This document shows, in pieces, positions 8,859 to 21,727 of a DNA stretch of 64,000 nt. The stretch is from contig JASJBF010000005.1 of the NCBI GenBank assembly GCA_030066685.1, forward strand, positions 27,830-91,829, given 5' to 3'. Made by a program: the position numbers and the translations under genes. The notes below the pieces were generated by a model that did not search any database, was not told where the DNA came from, and saw only the letters and a list, made by a program, of their open reading frames with translations. Source of the stretch: Kiloniellales bacterium (GTDB taxonomy: Bacteria; Pseudomonadota; Alphaproteobacteria; Kiloniellales; JAKSBE01). Every line of letters starts with the position of its first letter. Positions within the stretch are counted from its first letter, which is position 1.

Positions 8859-11042
8859 TCAATTGCCGCCGCCGACACCGCCCAGGTGCTTGAAGGAAAG
8901 GTTCACGAAGAAGGCGTCTTCCTTGGTCACGTCGCGATCGTTGAAGAAGGAACGCTCGAAGCCGCCGCGGATTGCAAAGCACTCGTCCTCGTAGGTGATG
9001 CCGGCCTTCCAGGACAGGGAGTCGCCGCGCTCCAGGTCACGGCGGTGGGATCCGAAGACCGACCAGTAGCGGCTGAACTGGGAGTTCACCTGGACCCTCA
9101 GTTCTTCGCGCTGGTCGATCACTTCACCTCCGGAGACAAAGTCGTCGATGAAGGTGTAGGTCGCGTCGAAGTTCAGTGCCCGAGACCCGATTCTTCCGCT
9201 GATCTCGGAACGCTTCAGGGAGAAGGTGTCCTTGTCGGCCCGGAAGCGATAGGTCAGATCCAGGAACCTCCCGGGCTTCAGTTCGACCCGGCCGACGAAA
9301 TCCGAAAACTGGTCGTCGATGCCGGAGTCGGCCGGGAAGAGGCTGTCCTGGTCGACGTCCATGAAGCGGTAGCTTTGGCCGAAGAAAGCTGTGCTGTAAG
9401 CGCCGTCGTCGCCCATGATGCTCCACTTTAGGCCGTAGTCGATGCGCGGCCCCGGGTCGACCCTGTCCGAGCCGGGAAAGCGGTTCAGGCTGAACAGGTT
9501 GGTGTCGTCGAACTCGAAGTCGACGCTGTCCTCGTCGGGAATCCTGCGCGGGTTCAGCCCCTCCGGCGCGACGACCACCTGGGCGATGGGCTCGACGATC
9601 TGGCTGAAGCCGGGATTGCTCTGGACGAAGGGATAGCGCCAACCCAGCGCCAGCCTCGGGACGACCCGCCCCGTGAAGTAGTCCTTGGTCTGTCCGTCCG
9701 GGTTGACATCCTCGGTGTTCGGATCGTTCTGGTTGATCCAATAGCCGTCGGCGGTAACCAAGGCGGTGATCTCGTAGCGGTCGCCCAGTGGCCCGGTGAA
9801 GGGAAGGTGCCATCCCCCCTCCATGGACAGTCGATTGCTGTCGCGCCCTCCGGTGCGGGTCAGGACCACCAGATCCGTGTCGAGGCTGAAGGTACTGTCC
9901 CAGAACGTCGGCTGGCTCAGGAAGCTGTAGTTGATCAGGGGGCTGATGATCGGAGTCTCGCCCTGGTCGTCTTCTTCCTGCAGGCCCTGATAGAGGAAGT
10001 TCTCGATGGAGAGGTAGTTGCGGCCGCGGAAGCCCTCCGCAAAGAGGCGGCTCGTCAGGTCGCCCGCTTCCGAGAACTTGTAGACGCGAAGATAGGTATC
10101 GTCGGTGGCCCTATTGGCATCGAACCCGACCCGCCAGGTGTCGTCGATGTCGAAGCGCCCCGTGGCGTCGACGTGGCCGCGGAAGACGTCCCGGTCGACA
10201 TCGTTGGTTTTCTGCTCGCGGTCGGCCACGGTGCCGCTGCCGGTGAACTCCAGGTTGCCGAAGCGAAAGGCCTCGCGATAGGTACCAACGAAGACAGCAC
10301 TTTCCTTGGAGGTGAGGATCGGCGAGATCGTCAGGTCGCGGTCCGGCGCGATGTTCCAGAAGAAGGGGACCTGGGCGGTGATGCCGAGCCGTCCGGAGCT
10401 TCCGATGGTCGGTGCCAGAAAACCGGTCTTCCGCTTCACGGTCGGGTCCGGATGCTGGAAATACGGGGTGTAGGCCACCGGGACGCCGAACATCTCCAGC
10501 CAGGCGTCGTGGTAACGGATCGACTTGTCCTCCTGATCGTGGATCACCCGCTGCGCCTTGAGCTGCCACAGCGGTGGCCGAGTCGGGTCTTCCCGGCAGA
10601 GCTCGCAGGGGCTGAACACGCCTTTGTTGACCTCGGTGAAGTTGCCCGCGGTCCGCTGACCGTTGGCGCCGGCCAGACGCGAGCGATCGGTCATCAGGAT
10701 CCGGATGTCACGAATGAAGGCCTCGCGCAGGTCGCCGGTGACCTCGGCGAACTCGGCGAAGATGATCTCGCCGCTCGGCTCTACGAGGCGCACGTTGCCG
10801 GAGGCCGTGACCACCTCGCTGCGCATGTTGTAGCTGATCGCATCGGCCTGAAGGACGCGATCACCTTGCGTGATCTCGACCTCGCCCTTTGCCGTGACGA
10901 TTCCGAGGTCCTCGTCGAAATTGATCTCTTCGGCCTGGATCAGGGCCGGTACATTCGAGGACGGCAGACCCTGTGCCTGGGCGGGACAAGCGGCTGCGCC
11001 GAGGAACGCTGCGAGACCGACTTGCTGTAGGCGTCTCCACAT
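8859..11042 (-). CDS. lptD: LPS-assembly outer membrane protein LptD
   Basis: A 727-residue protein with a signal peptide (LAAFLGAAACPAQAQG). An OstA/LptA-like periplasmic domain (residues about 35-190: ALIQAEEINFDEDLGIVTAKG, EVEITQGDRVLQADAI) precedes the LptD barrel. A conserved block with two cysteines (SPCELC), then PLWQLKA, the YHDAWLEMFGVPVAYTPYF segment and KTGFLAP mark the junction. It forms the outer-membrane translocon for lipopolysaccharide with LptE. The frame is open upstream to 11330, but the ATG at 11042 begins directly with the signal peptide. lptF and lptG, its usual upstream neighbours, are absent. Confidence 0.94.
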   Translation of the reverse strand: MWRRLQQVGLAAFLGAAACPAQAQGLPSSNVPALIQAEEINFDEDLGIVTAKGEVEITQGDRVLQADAISYNMRSEVVTASGNVRLVEPSGEIIFAEFAEVTGDLREAFIRDIRILMTDRSRLAGANGQRTAGNFTEVNKGVFSPCELCREDPTRPPLWQLKAQRVIHDQEDKSIRYHDAWLEMFGVPVAYTPYFQHPDPTVKRKTGFLAPTIGSSGRLGITAQVPFFWNIAPDRDLTISPILTSKESAVFVGTYREAFRFGNLEFTGSGTVADREQKTNDVDRDVFRGHVDATGRFDIDDTWRVGFDANRATDDTYLRVYKFSEAGDLTSRLFAEGFRGRNYLSIENFLYQGLQEEDDQGETPIISPLINYSFLSQPTFWDSTFSLDTDLVVLTRTGGRDSNRLSMEGGWHLPFTGPLGDRYEITALVTADGYWINQNDPNTEDVNPDGQTKDYFTGRVVPRLALGWRYPFVQSNPGFSQIVEPIAQVVVAPEGLNPRRIPDEDSVDFEFDDTNLFSLNRFPGSDRVDPGPRIDYGLKWSIMGDDGAYSTAFFGQSYRFMDVDQDSLFPADSGIDDQFSDFVGRVELKPGRFLDLTYRFRADKDTFSLKRSEISGRIGSRALNFDATYTFIDDFVSGGEVIDQREELRVQVNSQFSRYWSVFGSHRRDLERGDSLSWKAGITYEDECFAIRGGFERSFFNDRDVTKEDAFFVNLSFKHLGGVGGGN

Positions 11043-11157
11043 GGGCGGAGCTAAACCGCACTCACTGTCGAGAGCATGCGTCCCCCCTTTGCGCTCCTTG
11101 GGCGGTTGCGGTCCGGCAGCCGGTCTCAGACCCGCCTTCGGTTGGCCGGAAAGACAA

Positions 11158-11185
11158 ACGATATCGCTCAGAAGTGCAAGCACAA
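11158..11185 (-). promoter_or_regulatory. candidate promoter for the lptD operon
   Basis: On the minus strand TTGTGC (11180-11185) and TATCGT (11158-11163) are separated by 16 bases, about 115 bases before the lptD start. This lies in the 303-base gap between divergent lptD and pepA (11043-11345), which otherwise holds no gene. The match is modest. Confidence 0.35.
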
Positions 11186-11246
11186 ACGACTGGCAATCAA
11201 CGGAAATTCCAAGAAGGTCACAACTTGTCGCTTGATCTCGGCGGCA

Positions 11247-11275
11247 TTGACACCAATGGGGCTCAAACGCTATCG
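11247..11275 (+). promoter_or_regulatory. candidate promoter for pepA-holC
   Basis: A consensus TTGACA box (11247-11252) is followed, 17 or 18 bases later, by CTATCG/TATCGC, about 70 bases before the pepA ATG. The -35 match is perfect and the -10 moderate. Confidence 0.45.
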
Positions 11276-11345
11276 CAATAGCCATAGGCCGTGACTCCCC
11301 CGTGCCTTGCGCCGCGGTCCGCAGCGACATCTCAAGAGGATCCCA

Positions 11346-12836
<1,491 letters not shown>

Positions 12837-12867
12837 GGGCGACGTCGGAGGGGAAGACCCGGGCGCC

Positions 12868-13317
12868 ATGACCGAGGTGCGCTTCTACCACCTGACCCGG
12901 ACGCGGCTGGAGAACGCCCTGCCGCAGATGCTTGAGAAGACCCTGTCCCGGGGCCAGCGCGCGGTCGTGCGGGCCGGCTCGGAGGAGCGGGTCGAGGCCC
13001 TCAATAGCTGGCTCTGGACCTACGGCGACCGGAGCTTCCTGCCGCACGGCTCGGCCAAGGACGGCTATGCAGCCGAGCAGCCGGTCTGGCTGACCGTGGC
13101 CGAGGAGAACCCCAACGGCGCGCAGGTCCTCTTCCTGACCGACGGCACCGCCTCGACCCGGCTCGAAGACTTCGAGCTCTGCGCCGACCTCTTCGACGGC
13201 AACGACGAGACCGCAGTCACCGCCGCCCGCGCCCGCTGGACCGCCTGCAAGGAGGCCGGCCACGCCGTCACCTACTGGCGCCAGACCGAACGCGGCGGCT
13301 GGGAGCAGGCGGGCTAA
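12868..13317 (+). CDS. holC: DNA polymerase III chi subunit
   Basis: HolC (149 residues) connects the clamp-loader psi subunit to single-strand binding protein. The start MTEVRFYHLTRTRLENALP, the internal WTYGDRSFLPHG segment, QPVWLT and the acidic LEDFELCADLFDGND stretch fit the chi family. The pepA-holC pairing across proteobacteria supports the assignment. The stop overlaps the end of the convergent EamA transporter gene by four bases. Confidence 0.92.
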   Translation: MTEVRFYHLTRTRLENALPQMLEKTLSRGQRAVVRAGSEERVEALNSWLWTYGDRSFLPHGSAKDGYAAEQPVWLTVAEENPNGAQVLFLTDGTASTRLEDFELCADLFDGNDETAVTAARARWTACKEAGHAVTYWRQTERGGWEQAG

Positions 13318-14255
13318 CGCCGCCGCCAGGGCTTGAGGCCGCCAGGCAGGCTGAGCTGGGCCTCGCGGTAGATGATGTAGATTCCGCTGGCGATCACGAC
13401 GGCGACGCCGAGCCAGATGTTCTGTGCCGGCAGCTCGCCCCACACCAGAAACCCGAAGAGCACCGCCCAGACCATCGCCGTGTAGTCGAAGGGCGCCAAG
13501 ATGGAGGCCTCGGTGCGGCGGTAGGCCGCGGTGAGGACCAGCTGCCCGGTCCCGCCGAGGACGCCGACCATGGCGAGCAGCAGCAAGTCGGCCAGGTCCG
13601 GCGTCACCCAGTAGAAGGGCACCACCAACCCGGTCACCAGGGTCGAGATGATCGTGTAGTAGAGCACGATGGTGATGTTGCTCTCGGTCCGGGTCAGCTT
13701 GCGCACCTGGATCACCATCAGCGCGAGGAAGAGGGCGGCCGCCAGGGGTAGCAGCGCAGCCGGCTGGAAGACCCCGACCCCGGGCTGGACCATGACCAGG
13801 ACGCCGATGAAGCCGACCCCGACCGCGGTCCAGCGCCGCGCCCGCACGACCTCGCCGAGCAGGGGCTGGGAGAGCGCGGTGACGAAGAGCGGGGCGGCGA
13901 AGGTGATCGCGGTCGCGTCGGCGAGCGGCAGCAGCGCGAGCGACCAGAAAAAGCAGCCCAGGGCGGAGAGGCCGAAGACGCTGCGCAGTGCATGGCTGCC
14001 CAGCCGCCGGGTGTGCAGTGCCCCGGCCCAGCCGCTGCGCAGGACCAGAGGCGCGAGCGGCAGGAAGGCGAAGACGCTGCGGAAGAACATGAGCTGGATG
14101 GTCGAGTAGTCCGCGCTCAGCCACTTGACCACTGCATCCATCGCCGACAGCAGGGCCATGGCCAGGGCGATCAGCCCGATGCCCTCCAGGGTCTCGAGCC
14201 GCGCCGCCGACCCGGCGGCGGCCGGGGCCTTGTTATCCTGCCGGGTCGTGGTCAT
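13314..14255 (-). CDS. EamA-family (DMT superfamily) transporter
   Basis: A 313-residue membrane protein with about ten helices arranged as two EamA repeats (about residues 25-155 and 170-300). Typical features are the first-helix region AMALLSAMDAVVKWLS, RSVFAFLPL, the ATAITFAAPLFVTALS segment, and in repeat two APFDYTAMVWAVLFGFLVWGE. Members export amino acids, nucleotides or other metabolites, or import S-adenosylmethionine; the substrate here is unknown. The C-terminus is basic (KPWRRR), as expected for a cytoplasmic end. Confidence 0.88.
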   Translation of the reverse strand: MTTTRQDNKAPAAAGSAARLETLEGIGLIALAMALLSAMDAVVKWLSADYSTIQLMFFRSVFAFLPLAPLVLRSGWAGALHTRRLGSHALRSVFGLSALGCFFWSLALLPLADATAITFAAPLFVTALSQPLLGEVVRARRWTAVGVGFIGVLVMVQPGVGVFQPAALLPLAAALFLALMVIQVRKLTRTESNITIVLYYTIISTLVTGLVVPFYWVTPDLADLLLLAMVGVLGGTGQLVLTAAYRRTEASILAPFDYTAMVWAVLFGFLVWGELPAQNIWLGVAVVIASGIYIIYREAQLSLPGGLKPWRRR

Positions 14256-14366
14256 CTGCCGGATCGCCTCGCCGCGTCGTTCCGAGCCAAGCTAGCGGCT
14301 TCGGCGACGCGGCTGCAGTGCCGATTGCGCAGGCCAGCTGCGGTCGCGCCGCAGGGCTCGTCGGTT

Positions 14367-16265
<1,899 letters not shown>

Positions 16266-16349
16266 GGCCGGCTAGATAGCAGACCTGCGCCCACGCCGAA
16301 ACCCGCCGGAATCCCGCGGAACCTGGCGGATCTGGGGGGCTTTCCGGGA

Positions 16350-16378
16350 TTGTCGCGGGGTGGCAAAGCCGCTATAAG
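16350..16378 (+). promoter_or_regulatory. candidate promoter for ndk
   Basis: TTGTCG (16350-16355), 17 bases, then TATAAG (16373-16378), about 40 bases before the ndk start. Spacing and both boxes fit a housekeeping promoter well. Confidence 0.5.
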
Positions 16379-16418
16379 CCGCGCGTCGATCAATCGGCCC
16401 GCGGGAGTACGAGGGAGA

Positions 16419-16841
16419 ATGGCTGTGGAGCGGACCCTGTCCATCATCAAGCCGGACGCGACGCGTCGCAACATCACCGGCAAGATCAACGCGCGTCTGG
16501 AAGAGGCGGGCCTGCGCATCGTCGCCCAGAAGCGCATCCAGCTCAGCCGGGACCAGGCCGAGGCCTTCTACGAGGTGCACAAGGAGCGGCCCTTCTACGG
16601 CAGCCTCTGCGACTTCATGACCTCGGGTCCGGTGGTGGTCCAGGTTCTGGAAGGCGATCAGGCGGTCGAGCGCAACCGCGAGGTCATGGGCGCCACCAAC
16701 CCCGCCGATGCGGCGGCCGGCACGATCCGTGCCGACTTCGCCGAGTCGATCGAGGCCAACTCGGTCCACGGCTCAGACTCCGCGGACAACGCGGCGCGGG
16801 AGATCGCGTTTTTCTTCAAGGACGACGAAATCGTCGGCTGA
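16419..16841 (+). CDS. ndk: nucleoside diphosphate kinase
   Basis: A 140-residue enzyme that balances nucleoside triphosphate pools by a phospho-histidine mechanism. The sequence covers the whole family: [15 protein letters not shown] at the start, [13 protein letters not shown], and [16 protein letters not shown]. The catalytic His lies in [25 protein letters not shown] ribosome site immediately precedes the ATG. Much longer frames run through this region but are antisense shadows of the ABC-F gene. Confidence 0.97.
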   Translation: MAVERTLSIIKPDATRRNITGKINARLEEAGLRIVAQKRIQLSRDQAEAFYEVHKERPFYGSLCDFMTSGPVVVQVLEGDQAVERNREVMGATNPADAAAGTIRADFAESIEANSVHGSDSADNAAREIAFFFKDDEIVG

Positions 16842-16868
16842 ACCGGGGCGCGGCGGCCCGGAAGCGGG

Positions 16869-16994
16869 CTAGACCAGGAAGATACCCATCAGAATCAGGA
16901 TGACCGCGATGACCGCGGAGCTCACGGCCATGAGCTTGACGAAACCGCTCCATGTCTTCTGATGCTCGCGCAGCATCTCGTCCTGTTCGGCCAT
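16869..16994 (-). CDS. aa3-type cytochrome c oxidase subunit IV, 41 residues
   Basis: A 41-residue protein: a charged, His-containing N-terminus (MAEQDEMLREHQKTWSGFVKL) followed by one hydrophobic helix to the C-terminus (AVIAVILILMGIFLV). This is the layout of the small alphaproteobacterial aa3 oxidase subunit IV, in which a short acidic segment containing H-x-x-T-(W/Y)-x-G-F precedes a single helix. AGGGGA stands seven bases before the ATG, a good ribosome site. Its role in the oxidase is poorly understood. It is encoded away from any oxidase operon in this window, which is usual for this gene. Confidence 0.8.
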   Translation of the reverse strand: MAEQDEMLREHQKTWSGFVKLMAVSSAVIAVILILMGIFLV

Positions 16995-17072
16995 GACACG
17001 TTCCCCTGAATTCTTGTCTCGCGCTCGCGGCGCGGAGACTTGATACCGAGACTTCCCCCGGGCCGCAAGAGA

Positions 17073-17746
17073 CTAACCCGGGCGCTTTTGATCGGGATTC
17101 ATGATCATGCCGCCGCTGTCCACGGGACCCCGGATCACCGCCCGGCCGGCCTCGATCCGGACCCGGTCCTCGGCCAGCAGGCGCAGGCACAGCGGGTAGA
17201 GTCGGTGCTCGGCCGCGAGCACCCGCGCGGCCAGGTCCGCCTCGCCGTCACCCGGCAGCACCGGAACCGCGGCCTGGCCGATGATCGGGCCCTCGTCGAC
17301 ATCGGCGCTGACCAAGTGGACCGTGCAACCGTGCAGCTTGACCCCGGCGGCCAGCGCCCGGGCGTGGGTGTCCAGGCCGGGAAAGGCCGGCAGCAGGGAT
17401 GGATGGATGTTGACCAGCCGGCCCTGCCAGCGGTCGACGAAGGCGGCGGTCAGGACGCGCATGAAGCCGGCCAGGCAGACCAGCTCGGCGCCGGCCTCGG
17501 CCAACGCCGCGGTCAGAGCCGCTTCGAAGTCGACCCTCGTGGGATGATCGCGGTGCGGGATCACCCGGGTGGCGATCCCGGCCGTCTCGGCCCGCGCGAG
17601 GCCCTTGGCATCCGGCCGGTTGGAGAGGACCAGGACGATCTCGGCCGGGTAGTCCGGCGCCGCGGCGGCGTCGATCAGGGCCTGCAGGTTGCTGCCCCGA
17701 CCTGAGATCAGGATCGCCGTCCGGCGACGCCTGCCGTCGGGGGACA

Positions 17747-17747
<1 letters not shown>
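17073..17747 (-). CDS. purN: phosphoribosylglycinamide formyltransferase (10-formyl-THF dependent)
   Basis: PurN transfers a formyl group to glycinamide ribotide, step three of purine synthesis. The 224-residue protein carries the phosphate-binding ISGRGSNLQAL, the folate and catalytic block FMRVLTAAFVDRW with NIHPSLLPAFPG, and the catalytic His/Asp region HLVSADVDEGPIIGQ. The ATG shares one base with the purM stop (TGATG), so the pair is translationally coupled. The tail after about residue 200 is slightly longer than usual. Confidence 0.95.
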
Positions 17748-18835
<1,088 letters not shown>

Positions 18836-18843
18836 GTTGGAGT

Positions 18844-18902
18844 ATTACAGGGCCCGTCGAGCCGGGACCGGCGACACCTTTGGATCCGGAAAGCCCTGTA
18901 AT
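18844..18902. promoter_or_regulatory. 10-bp inverted repeat between divergent purM and DUF2066 gene
   Basis: ATTACAGGGC (18844-18853) and its exact reverse complement GCCCTGTAAT (18893-18902) stand at both ends of the 65-base gap between the divergent genes. The right arm overlaps the DUF2066 ATG. Each arm contains a TGTAAT element that could be a -10 box, so the pair may be two opposed promoters or a looped operator. Confidence 0.45.
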
Positions 18903-19986
18903 GCAGATTCGCCGCGCTTTGGCAAGCATCGTCCTGACGACCGTCCTGGCCCTGCCGGCGGCGGCCGAGGACATCTTCACGGTCAAGAACATCCGCGTCG
19001 ACGCGACGGCCGGGAATGCTGCCGAGGCGCGCAAGGCGGCGCTGGCCAGCGGCCACCTGCAGGCCATGCAGCGACTGCTGTCGCGCCTGGTCTTGAGGGA
19101 GGACCTGGGCCTGCTGCCGCCGCTCTCCGCGGACCAGGTCGTCGAGCTGGTCTACAACTTCGGGGTCGACGACGAGCGGACCTCCTCGGTCCGCTACCTC
19201 GCGCGCCTGACCTTCCAGTTCAACCCGGCCTCGGTCCGGGACTACCTACGCGCCCGCGGCGTCCGCTTCGCCGACGCCCGCGGGCGTCCCGTCCTGCTGC
19301 TGCCGGTTTTCGGGGCCGCAAACCAGGCCGTGCTCTGGGAGGATCCGAATCCCTGGCGCAACGCCTGGGCTGCCCGGGACAACCGCAGCGGCCTGGTGCC
19401 GATCCTGGTGCCGCTCGGCGATCTGGCCGACATCTCCAGCGCGACCTCGCGCGACGCCCTCAATCCGAACAACCCGCGCCTTCAGCCCCTGGCCGAGCGC
19501 TACGGGGCCACGGAGGTCGTCACCAGCCAGGCGGTGCTGGCGGGCGACCCTGCGGCGGGCGGCGCCAGCCTGCAGATCATCACGGCGCGCTCCGGCGCGA
19601 CCCCGCAGGAGCGGACCCGGATCCTGACCCTGCCGCAGAACCAGGGCGAATCCTTCCAACAGCTCCTCGCACGGGCGGCCGAGACGGTCGCCGTCGAGAT
19701 CAACGAGTCCTGGAAGCGCACCAGCCGGCTACGCTTCGAGAGCGAGGGCGAGCTCCTGGTCCGGGTGCCGATCGGCGACCTCAAGGCCTGGCTCGAGGTC
19801 AAGCGCCGGCTCGAAAAGGTGCCTGCCGTCGAGAAGGCGACCCTGATCTACCTGACCACCGAAAGCGCTCAGCTCCAGCTGAGCTATTTCGGTGACGTCG
19901 ACCAGCTGGCGCAGTCCCTGGCGCAGAACAACCTGCAGCTGACCAACGGCGAGGACGGTGCTCCGCAGCTCGTTCTCGCTCCCTGA
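18901..19986 (+). CDS. DUF2066 domain-containing exported protein
   Basis: A 361-residue protein with a Sec signal peptide (ALASIVLTTVLALPAAAED, cleavage near residue 21). The rest matches the DUF2066 pattern: TVKNIRVDATAGNAAEARKAAL, QAMQRLLSRLV, FQFNPASVRDYLR, RPVLLLPVFG. The C-terminal part (LLVRVPIGDLKAWLEVKRRL) looks like a small alpha/beta domain. Function is unknown; the family is often encoded between purM and hda, as here. ATG 18901 is preferred to a frame opening at 18880 because it starts the signal peptide. Confidence 0.85.
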   Translation: MQIRRALASIVLTTVLALPAAAEDIFTVKNIRVDATAGNAAEARKAALASGHLQAMQRLLSRLVLREDLGLLPPLSADQVVELVYNFGVDDERTSSVRYLARLTFQFNPASVRDYLRARGVRFADARGRPVLLLPVFGAANQAVLWEDPNPWRNAWAARDNRSGLVPILVPLGDLADISSATSRDALNPNNPRLQPLAERYGATEVVTSQAVLAGDPAAGGASLQIITARSGATPQERTRILTLPQNQGESFQQLLARAAETVAVEINESWKRTSRLRFESEGELLVRVPIGDLKAWLEVKRRLEKVPAVEKATLIYLTTESAQLQLSYFGDVDQLAQSLAQNNLQLTNGEDGAPQLVLAP

Positions 19987-20066
19987 GCCATGGACTCCTA
20001 AAGGGGGGCGGGGTCCGAACAGGCATTCCAGCCGCGCCTTGCCGGCCGGGTCCCGGTGAAATCGAC

Positions 20067-20633
20067 GTGACGCCATCGACGCTGCTAGCGCTCCTGCCGA
20101 ACCTAATCACGCTCGCCCGCCTGCTTGCGGTGCCGCTGATGATCTTCGTCCTGCTGGAGGGGGCCTTCGTCTTTGCCTTCTGGCTGTTCCTGGCGGCCGG
20201 GATCTCGGATGCCCTGGACGGGCTGATCGCCAAGCAGTTCGGCGCCGTGACCGAGATCGGCGCCTATCTCGATCCAATCGCCGACAAGGCCCTGCTGGTT
20301 TCGGTATACGTGACCCTCGGTCACCTGGGCTCCATCGAGCCCTGGCTGGTGATCCTGATCGTGTCGCGGGACCTGATGATCGTCGGCGGCGCGATCCTCT
20401 TCCAGACCCTGACCCAGTCGCTCAAGATGGAGCCCCTGTGGATCAGCAAGGCCAACACCGCCTTCCAGATCGTCCTGGCGCTCGTGGTCCTGGGAAAGTC
20501 CGGCTTCGGGATCACGCAGCCCTGGGTGACTGAGACGTTGACCTGGGTGGTGGCCGCGACGACGATCCTTTCCGGCGGCGCCTACATCTACAAGTGGGGC
20601 CTGCGGGCGCTGGATTTGGAGGGGGACCTTTGA
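20067..20633 (+). CDS. CDP-alcohol phosphatidyltransferase family protein
   Basis: A 188-residue integral membrane enzyme with about five to six helices. The CDP-alcohol motif is visible as DALDGLIAKQFGAVTEIGAYLDPIADK (written here in two blocks: DALDGLIAKQFG and AVTEIGAYLDPIADK), with the metal-binding aspartates intact and Lys where Arg is common. It resembles PgsA-like enzymes that move a phosphatidyl group from CDP-diacylglycerol to an alcohol. The acceptor cannot be assigned; the dedicated pgsA may be elsewhere. It starts with GTG and is coupled to the next gene by a TTGA overlap. Confidence 0.85.
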   Translation: MTPSTLLALLPNLITLARLLAVPLMIFVLLEGAFVFAFWLFLAAGISDALDGLIAKQFGAVTEIGAYLDPIADKALLVSVYVTLGHLGSIEPWLVILIVSRDLMIVGGAILFQTLTQSLKMEPLWISKANTAFQIVLALVVLGKSGFGITQPWVTETLTWVVAATTILSGGAYIYKWGLRALDLEGDL

Positions 20634-21727
20634 CCATCGGGCGGGAACTGCGCTTCTGGCTGATCGGCCTGGTGGTCTTCTTCCTGGCGCTCTACCTCTT
20701 CCGCAGCGTGCTGCTGCCCTTCGTGGCGGGCATGGCGGTGGCCTACTTCCTGGACCCGGTCTGCGACCGGCTCGAGGCCTACAAGCTGAGCCGCACCCTG
20801 GCGGTCAGCATCGTGTCGCTGGTCTTCGCTCTGCTGGTGGTTGCGGTGCTGCTGCTGCTGGTGCCGCTGATCGTCAATCAGGTCGTGGACTTGGCCGAGT
20901 GGCTGCCCGGCTACCTCGGCAACCTCCGCGATTATCTCACCGAGGTGATCCTCCGGCTGCAGGACCGGATCGATCCGGCCCTGGCCGACAAGCTGCGCGA
21001 GTCCATAAGCCAGTCGGCCGGCACCGCGGTGCGCTGGATCACCGACTTCCTCGGCGGCTTCCTGCGCGCCAGCTTCGACTTCGCGAACTTCCTGTCGCTG
21101 CTGGTGATCACGCCGATCGTCGCCTTTTACCTGATGCGTGACTGGGACCGGCTGGTGCAGCAGGTCGACGACTGGCTGCCCCGGGAACACGCCGGAGAGA
21201 TCCGCGCCGAGCTGCGCCGGGTCGACGAGACCCTGGCCGGCTTCCTGCGCGGCCAGGCCTCGGTCTGCCTGCTGTTGGGGCTGTTCTACAGCATCGGCCT
21301 GAGCCTGGCCGGCCTGAACTTCGGCCTGATCATCGGCCTGATCGCCGGCCTGCTGTCCTTCATCCCCTACGTCGGCTCGATCGTCGGCCTCGGCCTTTCG
21401 GTCGGTCTGGCCTTCGCGCAGTTCGACGAGTGGTACAAGATCGGCATCGTGGCCGTGATCTTCGTGATCGGGCAGGTCGTCGAAGGCAACTTCCTGACCC
21501 CGAAACTGGTCGGCGAGCGGGTCGGCCTGCATCCGGTCTGGGTGATCTTCGCCCTGCTCGCCGGCGGGGCGCTCTTCGGTTTCCTCGGGATCCTGCTGGC
21601 GGTGCCGGTCGCCGCCGTGATCGGCGTGCTGGTGCGCTTCTTCCTGCGCCGTTATCTGGAGAGCGGCTACTACCAGGGCCGCCCGGATGCCGCGGTCGCC
21701 GAAGGCGGCGAGGCGGCGCCGGACTGA
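20630..21727 (+). CDS. AI-2E/PerM family membrane protein
   Basis: A 365-residue protein with about seven to eight helices. The family pattern is clear: an N-terminal helix pair (LIGLVVFFLALYLFRSVLLPFVAGM), a long amphipathic periplasmic segment, LVITPIVAFYLMRDW, and the C-terminal block containing GLLSFIPYVGSIVG, VEGNFLTPKLVG and LGILLAVPVAAVIGVL. PerM-like proteins include permeases and the AI-2 exporter TqsA; the substrate here is unknown. The TTG at 20630 overlaps the previous stop and follows GGAGGG; a frame opening at 20594 would lie inside the upstream gene. Confidence 0.88.
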   Translation: MTIGRELRFWLIGLVVFFLALYLFRSVLLPFVAGMAVAYFLDPVCDRLEAYKLSRTLAVSIVSLVFALLVVAVLLLLVPLIVNQVVDLAEWLPGYLGNLRDYLTEVILRLQDRIDPALADKLRESISQSAGTAVRWITDFLGGFLRASFDFANFLSLLVITPIVAFYLMRDWDRLVQQVDDWLPREHAGEIRAELRRVDETLAGFLRGQASVCLLLGLFYSIGLSLAGLNFGLIIGLIAGLLSFIPYVGSIVGLGLSVGLAFAQFDEWYKIGIVAVIFVIGQVVEGNFLTPKLVGERVGLHPVWVIFALLAGGALFGFLGILLAVPVAAVIGVLVRFFLRRYLESGYYQGRPDAAVAEGGEAAPD

